A DNA stretch of 11,587 nucleotides. It comes from Candidatus Melainabacteria bacterium (GTDB taxonomy: Bacteria > Cyanobacteriota > Vampirovibrionia > LMEP-6097). The DNA lies in NCBI GenBank assembly GCA_028817775.1, contig JAPPOW010000082.1:1-11587 (forward strand), read 5' to 3'. A program made the translations under genes and the position numbers. Below the pieces are notes generated by a model. The model was given only the letters and a program-made list of their open reading frames with translations. It was not told where the DNA came from and ran no database searches. Shown here one piece after another: positions 1-6,491 of the stretch (positions within the stretch are counted from its first letter, which is position 1; every line of letters starts with the position of its first letter).

Positions 1-2
1 GT

Positions 3-692
3 AAAGAGAATAGAGAGAAGTGTATTTGTGCACTTACTAGCCTCTCACCTACTTTTAAAGATCTAGATCGAGATGAGTTGCATCAGATTACAGAAATTTC
101 TAGTTTAAAGAATTTCCTCAAAGATGAGATCATTTTCTTTGAAAATCAACTTTGTGAATACCTCTGTATCCTACTTGAAGGAAAGGTCAAGATTTACAAA
201 GCTAGTGAGTCTAAAGAATTCATATTAAGGACTTTGGAGCCGACAACTATTTTTGCAGAAGCTCCTGTTTTTGATGAGGTGCCTTACTACAACGCTTCTG
301 CTACTGCACTGGAAGATTGTGAAATCTTATTGGTCAAGAAGGAAGAATTCAAAGAGTTGGCGATGAACAATCCTAAATTGGTTAGTAACTTACTTGCTTT
401 GTTTAGCTCACGGGTTCGTACCTTGGATAAGCAGCTCGAATTACTAAGTCTCAAGGGAGTTGAATCTAGGCTTGCTAACTATTTACTTGAATTAAAGCCA
501 CCAAACACTAGTGATATGAATCAGTTGCAACTTGATATGCCTAAGACCATGCTTGCTAGTAGTCTTGGTACTGTTATTGAAACCCTTTCTCGTGCTTTTA
601 ATGGACTCAAGAAAAAGGGTTTCATTGAAATGCAAGAAGACCTTGTTAAGATCGTCGACTATGATAGTCTCGAAGAACTAGCTTCTAAGTGA
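3..692 (+). CDS. Crp/Fnr-family transcriptional regulator, 5'-truncated by window edge
   Basis: Cytosolic DNA-binding regulator of the CRP/FNR superfamily. The frame is open to the left edge and has no ATG, GTG or TTG codon before the TTG at 78. The residues upstream of that TTG still read as family sequence (a Cys-Ile-Cys at 21-29, then SLSPTFKDLDRDEL), so the real start lies outside the window. A cyclic-nucleotide-type beta-barrel (about 110-350) is followed by a long dimerisation helix (about 350-460). A C-terminal winged helix-turn-helix comes last (about 550-620). The recognition helix reads E-T-L-S-R, with Glu at 579-581, Ser at 588-590 and Arg at 591-593. This is the E-x-x-S-R signature of E. 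coli FNR and predicts TTGAT half-sites. The visible cysteines do not align clearly with all four FNR cluster ligands, so an iron-sulfur O2 sensor, a Dnr-like NO sensor or another effector all remain possible. It is convergent with the nar operon and is the likely regulator of it (inference). Confidence 0.9.
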   Translation, partial: KENREKCICALTSLSPTFKDLDRDELHQITEISSLKNFLKDEIIFFENQLCEYLCILLEGKVKIYKASESKEFILRTLEPTTIFAEAPVFDEVPYYNASATALEDCEILLVKKEEFKELAMNNPKLVSNLLALFSSRVRTLDKQLELLSLKGVESRLANYLLELKPPNTSDMNQLQLDMPKTMLASSLGTVIETLSRAFNGLKKKGFIEMQEDLVKIVDYDSLEELASK

Positions 693-716
693 ATTTGTCC
701 GCAAAGTCCCATCTGC

Positions 717-809
717 TGTCATCCTGAGCTTTGCAGAAGCGTCAGGATCTCTCGATCAGGTTGGTAATGATGGGATCCTGACGTCGCGCAAGCGCTCCTC
801 AGGATGACA
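717..809. repeat. Palindromic repeat element, possible bidirectional terminator
   Basis: The ends are a perfect 12-base inverted repeat: TGTCATCCTGAG at 717-728 and CTCAGGATGACA at 798-809. Inside lies a second pair, GTCAGGATC (741-749) and GATCCTGAC (774-782). The 7-mer ATCCTGA or its complement therefore occurs four times in alternating orientation (721-727, 742-748, 775-781, 799-805). The element can fold as one long arm or as two separate hairpins. The left hairpin has ATCCTGA plus GCTT pairing with AAGC and TCAGGAT around a bulged G. The right hairpin carries an inner GCG/CGC stem. It fills the 123-base gap between two converging genes, where it could end transcription from both sides, although neither strand shows a clear T-run after the stem. 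The termini resemble small intergenic palindromes dispersed in many bacterial genomes; that resemblance is from memory. Confidence 0.8.
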
Positions 810-815
810 ATTGGA

Positions 816-2177
816 CTAACACTGAATATCAGCCCCCTTGCGGCGATAGAAGAACCAAGTAAGGAAGGTACAGCTGACATAGAAAATAATGAAGCCAATT
901 AGTGCAGCTTCAACTCCTCCTGTCATTGAGATAGAGGTACCGTAGCTCTTAGGTATTAAGAATGCACCATAGGCTGCAATTGCAGAAGTGAAACCAATTG
1001 TTGCTGCTGATTCTTTTTCTGCTTGCTTCAGGATTTCTGCATCGCTTGAACCCTTCATTCTTTTGTTCAAATCATCTCTAAAGATGATTGGAATCATTTG
1101 GAAGGTTGAAGCGTTACCCACACCTGTTGCAGTGAATAAAATCATGAACATAGCAAAGAATAACCAGAATGAATGAATGTAGAGAGCGTAAAGTACACCA
1201 GCTACAGCAAGAATCATTGAATTGAATACCCATACTGTTACTCTGCCGCCACCATATTTATCTGAGATCCAACCAGTAGCTGCTCTAGAAAGCGCTCCTA
1301 GAAGTGGTCCTATGAAAGCATAACCAAGTGAGTCAACTTCAGCGAATTGAGTTTTGGCTAGTAATGGGAAGCCTGCTGAGTAACCAATGAAAGAACCAAA
1401 AGTACCAGTGTATAACCAGCACATGATCCAATTATGCTTGCGTTGGAAAATAATTGATTGTTCTTTGAAAGAAGCTCTGGCACTGGCAATATCATTCATA
1501 CCAAGCCAGGCTGCAATCGTTGCTAGTGCAATAAAGGGTACCCAAACAAAGGCTGCATTTTGTAACCATAGATCTTTAGTCAAATCTCCCTTGACCCATT
1601 CTTGAGCAGGACCAGCTACTGCACCAAAGATCCCCATATTGATTACGATTGGAACTACAAACTGTACTACGCTGACACCAGTGTTACCTAGTCCAGCATT
1701 AAGAGCAAGCGCGTTACCCTTTTCTTTCTTGGGAAAGAAAAAGCTGATGTTTGCCATACTTGAAGCAAAATTACCCCCACCTAAGCCACAAAGAAAAGCT
1801 AGTAGCAAGAAGGTTGAGTAAGGAGTTGTTACGTCCTGTACTGCATAACCAATCCATACTGCAGGGATTAATAATGAAGCCGTACTTAGAGTGGTGAATA
1901 ATCTACCACCAAAGATTGGTACTAAGAAGGAATAAAATATCCTCAAGGTTGCTCCAGAAAGCCCTGGTAGTGCTGTTAGCCAGAATAGTTGTGAAGTACT
2001 AAAGTCAAAGCCAATTGGTTTAAGGTTGACCACAACTACGCTCCAAACCATCCAGACCGAAAATGCTAACAAAAGTGCTGGTATTGATATCCAGAGGTTG
2101 CGATTGGCAATTGCTCTGCCTTCTGATTGCCAGAACTTTTCATTTTCAGGCTCCCATTTTTCAAGTACGTGTGTCAT
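816..2177 (-). CDS. narK2: Nitrate/nitrite antiporter, NarK2 type (major facilitator superfamily)
   Basis: Inner-membrane MFS transporter of 453 aa, close in length and sequence to E. coli NarK, which exchanges nitrate for nitrite. The N-terminal block (W-x-PE-x-x-x-FW, then RNLWIS at about 26-31) matches E. coli NarK, and about 12 hydrophobic segments follow. The two substrate-binding arginines are present: Arg79 in GATLR and Arg298 in GALSR, matching Arg89 and Arg305 of E. coli. Both nitrate-signature stretches are also present: LNAGLGNTGVS at about 159-169 and GFTSAIAAYGAFLIPK at about 395-410. It is the last gene of the operon, 18 bases after the first transporter. An AAGGAG ribosome site (2184-2189) lies 6 bases before the ATG, which fixes the start. 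It ends with TAG just before the palindromic element. Its sequence type differs clearly from its neighbour, so the pair is not a recent duplication. The direction of transport is inferred from the family. Confidence 0.95.
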   Translation of the reverse strand: MTHVLEKWEPENEKFWQSEGRAIANRNLWISIPALLLAFSVWMVWSVVVVNLKPIGFDFSTSQLFWLTALPGLSGATLRIFYSFLVPIFGGRLFTTLSTASLLIPAVWIGYAVQDVTTPYSTFLLLAFLCGLGGGNFASSMANISFFFPKKEKGNALALNAGLGNTGVSVVQFVVPIVINMGIFGAVAGPAQEWVKGDLTKDLWLQNAAFVWVPFIALATIAAWLGMNDIASARASFKEQSIIFQRKHNWIMCWLYTGTFGSFIGYSAGFPLLAKTQFAEVDSLGYAFIGPLLGALSRAATGWISDKYGGGRVTVWVFNSMILAVAGVLYALYIHSFWLFFAMFMILFTATGVGNASTFQMIPIIFRDDLNKRMKGSSDAEILKQAEKESAATIGFTSAIAAYGAFLIPKSYGTSISMTGGVEAALIGFIIFYVSCTFLTWFFYRRKGADIQC

Positions 2178-2195
2178 AAATTTCTCCTTCTAAAA

Positions 2196-3506
2196 CTATC
2201 TCTTTATGCTTATTGTTGCTTCAACCAAATCTAGTGGTTCTGCCAAGGCTGGGCAAGTCTTTCTATCCATCTCTACAACTGCACTATGCATCCATAATAA
2301 TAAAACCCCGACAATTACCGTAAGTAGCATGAAGCAACTTGAGCGTATACCAAAGCTGTCATTGAGCATCCCAAAAATAATTGGCAGGCAGAAGCCACCA
2401 AGTCCACCGACAAGTCCAACCATACCGCCAACAGAACCGACGTGGTCTGGATAGTAAACAGGGATATGTTTGTAAACAGCGGCTTTGCCCAGCGACATAA
2501 AGAAGCCTAGGACAACGGTAATTGCAACAAATGGAATTAAGCCAATGCCAAATTCAAAATCAATTGGACCTTCAATACCACTAACTATATATCTGGTGTT
2601 TGGATAAGAAAGAACAAAGCAAGAACCGAAGCAAGCCCCAAAGGTCCAGTACATTACTTTTCTGGCACCAAATTTATCAGACATCCAACCGCCAAGTGCT
2701 CTAAAAACACTTCCAGGTAGGGCATAGCAAGCAGCAAACATACCTGCGGTTTTGATATCAAGCCCATATTCACCGACATAGTAGCGTGGCAACCAAAGTG
2801 CTAAAGCGACAAAGGCACCAAATACAAAGAAGTAATAAAATGCAAAACGCCAAACCTGAGCGCATTTGAGAGGTTCAAGTTGTTCAGAAAGTGGTACTGG
2901 TTTAGCTTTAGCTTCTTTACGTGCTTTGATTGCAGGATCATCTTCTGTCATCAACCAAAAAATCACTGCCATTGCTAATAAGGCTCCAGCATAGACTTTG
3001 GCAACTCCCTGCCAGCCTAGTGCTACTAACAAAATTGGTGCACCGAAGTTTGTCACCGCGGCTCCCACATTACCGGCACCAAAGATTCCCAGTGCAGTAC
3101 CTTGTTGGCCTTTTTCGTACCAGCGAGAGACATAAGCAACTCCCACTGCAAAAGAACCGCCAGCCAAACCAACTCCAAGAGCAGCTAGTAAGAACATTGG
3201 ATAAGTCGTAACAGAAGTCAAGAGCCAGGTTGCAGCTGCTGTGACTACCATCAAGAAGCTGAATATAACTCTGCCGCCATATTTATCTGTCCAGACTCCA
3301 AGAAAGATTCTACTGAGTGAGCCTGTTAGGACCGGGGTTGCTACCAAGGTTCCAAACTGAGTATCAGACAATCCTAAGTTGGCTTTGATTTTAATTCCAA
3401 TAATCGAAAAAATAGTCCAGACCGCAAAGCAAGTAGTGAAAGCCAAGGTGCTCATCCACAAAGCTTTGTTTCTTTGTCCGCTAGTTACATTCTCTAATCC
3501 AATCAT
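2196..3506 (-). CDS. narK1: Nitrate transporter, NarK1/NasA type (major facilitator superfamily)
   Basis: Inner-membrane MFS transporter of 436 aa with about 12 membrane segments. It belongs to the nitrate/nitrite porter family, but to the shorter NarK1/NasA branch usually described as proton-nitrate symport. It lacks the long N-terminal extension of the neighbouring NarK2-type protein. Key features are Arg66 (GSLSR) and Arg269 (GSVFR) in the two pseudo-symmetric helices, the signature GIFGAGNVGAA at about 140-150, and the glycine-rich GGMVGLVGGLGGFCLP at about 360-375. AVYKHIPVYYP (about 343-353) is also typical. The start is supported by AAGGGAG (3514-3520), 7 bases before the ATG. It follows narI by 18 bases. 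In Paracoccus the two NarK types are fused into one protein; here they are separate tandem genes. A C-terminal tail of about 25 residues after the last helix looks cytosolic. Substrate preference is a family inference. Confidence 0.93.
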   Translation of the reverse strand: MIGLENVTSGQRNKALWMSTLAFTTCFAVWTIFSIIGIKIKANLGLSDTQFGTLVATPVLTGSLSRIFLGVWTDKYGGRVIFSFLMVVTAAATWLLTSVTTYPMFLLAALGVGLAGGSFAVGVAYVSRWYEKGQQGTALGIFGAGNVGAAVTNFGAPILLVALGWQGVAKVYAGALLAMAVIFWLMTEDDPAIKARKEAKAKPVPLSEQLEPLKCAQVWRFAFYYFFVFGAFVALALWLPRYYVGEYGLDIKTAGMFAACYALPGSVFRALGGWMSDKFGARKVMYWTFGACFGSCFVLSYPNTRYIVSGIEGPIDFEFGIGLIPFVAITVVLGFFMSLGKAAVYKHIPVYYPDHVGSVGGMVGLVGGLGGFCLPIIFGMLNDSFGIRSSCFMLLTVIVGVLLLWMHSAVVEMDRKTCPALAEPLDLVEATISIKR

Positions 3507-3524
3507 ATAGTTTCTCCCTTAAAA

Positions 3525-4217
3525 TTAATTGTATTTATCTACCCCATGTTTGCGATTCCAAATCACTACTTGAGGTGGTCTTAAAATGTAGTCAATTGGA
3601 AATGCCAGGAAGTGAATAAGTTTGGTAAAAGGCACCAGTGCCACCAATAAAAATGCATTAAACATATGGAACTTAATCAAATGAGGCATGGTGTTGATGT
3701 AATCAAGATTTGGATTTAGTTTGATTAGTGACCAAAGCCAAGGTACTAAAGTATGTGGTGCCCAGGCTGATCCCCATCTGTACATATAAGCCATCACTAT
3801 TCCACTAAGTATCTGCAAGAACAAAAGTGTTAGAACAACGAAGTCAAGTGGTTTTGAGATGGCTCTCAATCTTTTGTTACTAATGCGTCTTTGAATTAAT
3901 ATCGTGATCCCGACTAGCGCTGCAAGTCCTAAGGCTGCGCCAAGAACTTCTAGTACATAGAGTCCGGTAGGCACTCTAATTAGTTTGAGCCAGGCTTTTG
4001 GGAAAAATAGCACAAAGAAATGAAGGATTAACACTGGTAATAATCCCCAATGCCAGAGTCTAAGTCCTACTGATGCTTTCTCGTTTTCTAGAAACTGAGT
4101 AGAAAAAGAACTAATTGAGTATGAGTTATCCTTGAATCTTTTGATACTAACTATCACAGCTAGAGCTACAGCGATATATGGAAAGACTGCAAACATCATC
4201 CAAGTAAAATCAGGCAT
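3525..4217 (-). CDS. narI: Respiratory nitrate reductase gamma subunit NarI (diheme cytochrome b)
   Basis: Membrane anchor of the nitrate reductase; it oxidises quinol and passes electrons through two b hemes to NarH. The protein is 230 aa (E. coli NarI is 225) with five predicted membrane helices, at about 4-25, 50-72, 85-108, 124-146 and 180-205. All four heme-ligand histidines are present: His56, His66, His184 and His202. The first two match E. coli positions exactly, and the second pair keeps the 18-residue spacing of His187 and His205. The C-terminal segment ending in RPPQVVIWNRK is the cytoplasmic tail that packs against NarGH in the family. The ATG overlaps the end of narJ by 8 bases, and AAGGAG (4227-4232) lies 9 bases upstream, so the start is secure. 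Both hemes are retained, so this should be a working quinol oxidase subunit. Confidence 0.97.
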   Translation of the reverse strand: MPDFTWMMFAVFPYIAVALAVIVSIKRFKDNSYSISSFSTQFLENEKASVGLRLWHWGLLPVLILHFFVLFFPKAWLKLIRVPTGLYVLEVLGAALGLAALVGITILIQRRISNKRLRAISKPLDFVVLTLLFLQILSGIVMAYMYRWGSAWAPHTLVPWLWSLIKLNPNLDYINTMPHLIKFHMFNAFLLVALVPFTKLIHFLAFPIDYILRPPQVVIWNRKHGVDKYN

Positions 4218-4980
4218 GGCTTAGTTCTCCTTTTAGTTCGGCTTCAAGTTTCTCTAAATCTTCTAGTAATGCCTTGAGCACTTGAGCGTATGGGTTGCTT
4301 TTGTTCAAGCCCTTCTCGTTATCTTTGGCTCTTTGTTCTTCCCACTTTTCGATTTCTTTACTCTTAAAGCTATCTCCAGCTTGACTGTCACAAAAGTCTG
4401 GTGGAGTATTGTCGAGAGAGAAGCCAGTCATATCCAGTCTTTCATGATCATCAGGCATTGAATGCAGAGGATCCTTTGGCATATCTTCTTCTAGTGGATG
4501 ATTTGCAACTGGGTGCCGGCTGGCATTGTCGATTGGGAAGATTAAGCCATCTTCAAAACCAAAATTACCCAGCATTGCATTGAGTGCAGGAATCAATGCG
4601 TCTGAAACCAATATCTGTTGCTCTTCTCTATCATTGAGTTCAGATACAAACTCCAGTATCAAGGAGATGTGATCAGGAAGTTCTTCCATTGAATTTGGAT
4701 CACAATCCTCTGGTCTATAGTGAAAATCAAAGCTTCTATATCTATCAATTAGCATCGCCAAGAAAGCACCGCGTTTGAAACTTTCACCAAAGAGATGGTA
4801 GCCAATATACGGGTAGCAAATCATCTGTAGGTCAAAAGTTCTGGTGAATAATTCTCTTTGTTTTCCTAAAGCTAGCTTTGATAATTCACTAGCACAAGAA
4901 CCAAGAGCCGTCAGGTGGCTTGCCGTGTGCTGCTCAGGGTACTTCAAGGCTTGTGAGTAATGATAGAGTTTCTTTTGCAT
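4210..4980 (-). CDS. narJ: Nitrate reductase assembly chaperone NarJ
   Basis: Cytosolic chaperone of the TorD/NarJ family that holds apo-NarGH until the molybdenum cofactor is inserted and then releases it to NarI. The protein is 256 aa from the ATG at 4980. A longer reading from 5001 is possible but unlikely, because that ATG sits just before the ribosome site AGGAGG (4990-4995) and inside narH. The ATG at 4980 is 9 bases from AGGAGG and overlaps the narH stop as TAATG. Family marks include YIGYHLFGE (about 58-66), RGAFLAML (about 70-77) and the diagnostic ELPDH (100-104) followed by a hydrophobic helix. Beyond about residue 155 the protein becomes an acidic, Pro/Asp/Glu/His-rich stretch, then a charged helix with coiled-coil character (about 230-252). 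It is somewhat longer than E. coli NarJ (236 aa). Confidence 0.95.
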   Translation of the reverse strand: MQKKLYHYSQALKYPEQHTASHLTALGSCASELSKLALGKQRELFTRTFDLQMICYPYIGYHLFGESFKRGAFLAMLIDRYRSFDFHYRPEDCDPNSMEELPDHISLILEFVSELNDREEQQILVSDALIPALNAMLGNFGFEDGLIFPIDNASRHPVANHPLEEDMPKDPLHSMPDDHERLDMTGFSLDNTPPDFCDSQAGDSFKSKEIEKWEEQRAKDNEKGLNKSNPYAQVLKALLEDLEKLEAELKGELSHA

Positions 4981-6491
4981 TAGTGACAACCTCCTGAGCA
5001 ATCACTGCAATACCCAGCCCCGCCCTTCTCTAATTCTGGATCTCCGTAGGCTTCAATATGCATCTCTCTTGCCATTGGTGGCACTGCAAATCTTTCTTCA
5101 CTAGTAGGAAGAGCAGTGATTCTATAAATTTCTTCTGCAGTTTTTTCATCTAAGCCAGCTGCTTCAAGTGCAACTTTGGCTTCTTCTCCAGAAACATCTG
5201 TGAATTCATTGCCAGCTACTGTATCAGAACGTTTGTGCAATCTGACAGAGACTAATTTGCGGTAGACTTCATTGACTATTTCTTCGTTACCAGCGGTGAA
5301 TAAGTTAGCCATATAGCGAATTGGCACTCTGGCGCTCTCTATAGAACTAAAGAAATCGTCAGCACTCTTGTAGCTACCTTCAGTATCCATTGAACCAGTC
5401 ACTGGTAGTAGAGGCGGCACATAGAAGAGCATTGGCATTGTTCTATATTCTGGATGCAGAGGTAGTGCTATCTCCCATTCTTTGACAAATTTATAGATCG
5501 GTGATTTTTGTGCAGACTCAATCATAGACATATCCATACCATTAGCCAAGGCATCTTTGATAACGCTTGGGTCATGTGGATCCATAATCATTTCGCGTTG
5601 AGCTTTGACTAGATCTTTGTCATCAGCTTGGATCATATCCTCAATTTTAGAAGCGTCGTAGAGAACTACTCCAAGATAGCGAATACGACCAACGCAGGAA
5701 TGGAAGCAAGCAGGTGCTTGACCGGTTTCAAGCCTTGGGTAACAAAGAATACACTTCTCTGCTTTACCGGTTTTCCAGTTGTAGTAGATCTTCTTATAAG
5801 GGCAAGCGCTGACGCACATTCGCCAGCCGCGACATGCATCTTGGTTTACAAGAACAATTCCGTCTTCTCCTCGCTTATAGAGTGCACCAGAAGGACAGGA
5901 AGCAGCACAGGTAGGATTAGCACAGTGATTGCAAATCCGCGGTAAGTAAAAATATACTAGGCGTTCTATCTCTTGTAATTCTTTTTGTTCAGCTTCACTC
6001 AAACCATCAAGGTTTTTGTCGTTAGCCGCGTAGATATTAGAGCCGCCAAGATCATCATCCCAATTGGGTCCTGACTCAACATCCATAAACTCACCAGTTA
6101 TTAGAGATTTGGATCTTGCAGTGGGCTGATCGTTACCAGCTGGGGCATTGAACAGGTTTTCGTAATCATAAGTAAAAGGCTCATAGTAATCTTCTAACTT
6201 TGGCATCTTTGGATTAAAGAACAGGTTTGCGATTGCCCCAACCTCATCCTGAAGTTTGATCTTCACTTGACCATTCTCGGCGACTTCCCAGCCACCCTTG
6301 TACTTGCTCTGATCTTCCCATAGAGTAGGATAACCAGTTCCAGGTTTGGTTTCTACATTGTTCCACCACATATATTCTGTACCTTTGCGGTCGGTCCAGA
6401 TATTCTTGCAGGCAACACTACAGGTGTGACACCCGATACATTTGTCGAGGTGAAAAACCATCGAGACTTGAGCTCTAATATCTCTTACCAT
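4980..6491 (-). CDS. narH: Respiratory nitrate reductase beta subunit NarH (iron-sulfur protein)
   Basis: Cytoplasmic electron-transfer subunit carrying three [4Fe-4S] clusters and one [3Fe-4S] cluster between NarI and NarG. The protein is 503 aa from the ATG at 6491 (E. coli NarH is 512). The frame runs on to an ATG at 6557, but those 22 extra residues lie inside narG, are unlike NarH and lack a ribosome site. From 6491 the protein starts as MVRDIRAQVSMVFHLDKC, matching the E. coli start. Cysteine groups are C18/C21/C24/C28, C187/C190/C195/C199, C220/C226/C230 and C247/C250/C262/C266. Trp223 in CRGWRMC replaces the fourth cysteine and marks the [3Fe-4S] site, as in E. coli. The start overlaps the narG stop (ATGGTAA), and the stop overlaps the narJ start. 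The C-terminus is unusual: it ends C-S-D-C-S-G-G-C-H, with more cysteines than the E. coli tail. Confidence 0.97.
   Translation of the reverse strand: MVRDIRAQVSMVFHLDKCIGCHTCSVACKNIWTDRKGTEYMWWNNVETKPGTGYPTLWEDQSKYKGGWEVAENGQVKIKLQDEVGAIANLFFNPKMPKLEDYYEPFTYDYENLFNAPAGNDQPTARSKSLITGEFMDVESGPNWDDDLGGSNIYAANDKNLDGLSEAEQKELQEIERLVYFYLPRICNHCANPTCAASCPSGALYKRGEDGIVLVNQDACRGWRMCVSACPYKKIYYNWKTGKAEKCILCYPRLETGQAPACFHSCVGRIRYLGVVLYDASKIEDMIQADDKDLVKAQREMIMDPHDPSVIKDALANGMDMSMIESAQKSPIYKFVKEWEIALPLHPEYRTMPMLFYVPPLLPVTGSMDTEGSYKSADDFFSSIESARVPIRYMANLFTAGNEEIVNEVYRKLVSVRLHKRSDTVAGNEFTDVSGEEAKVALEAAGLDEKTAEEIYRITALPTSEERFAVPPMAREMHIEAYGDPELEKGGAGYCSDCSGGCH
4990..4995 (-). promoter_or_regulatory. Ribosome binding site of narJ
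   Basis: A perfect AGGAGG on the minus strand sits 9 bases before the ATG at 4980. It lies within the last codons of narH. It decides the narJ start against the upstream in-frame ATG at 5001, which has no such site in front of it. Confidence 0.85.

Noticed and set aside
4981..5001. A longer narJ reading with seven extra residues
   Set aside because: Its added codons contain the AGGAGG that serves the ATG at 4980, and there is no ribosome site before it.
5628..5945. Plus-strand open frame of about 105 codons opposite narH, and similar ones opposite narG, narJ and the narK genes
   Set aside because: They run antisense to strongly conserved codons, lack start signals and look like compositional shadows.
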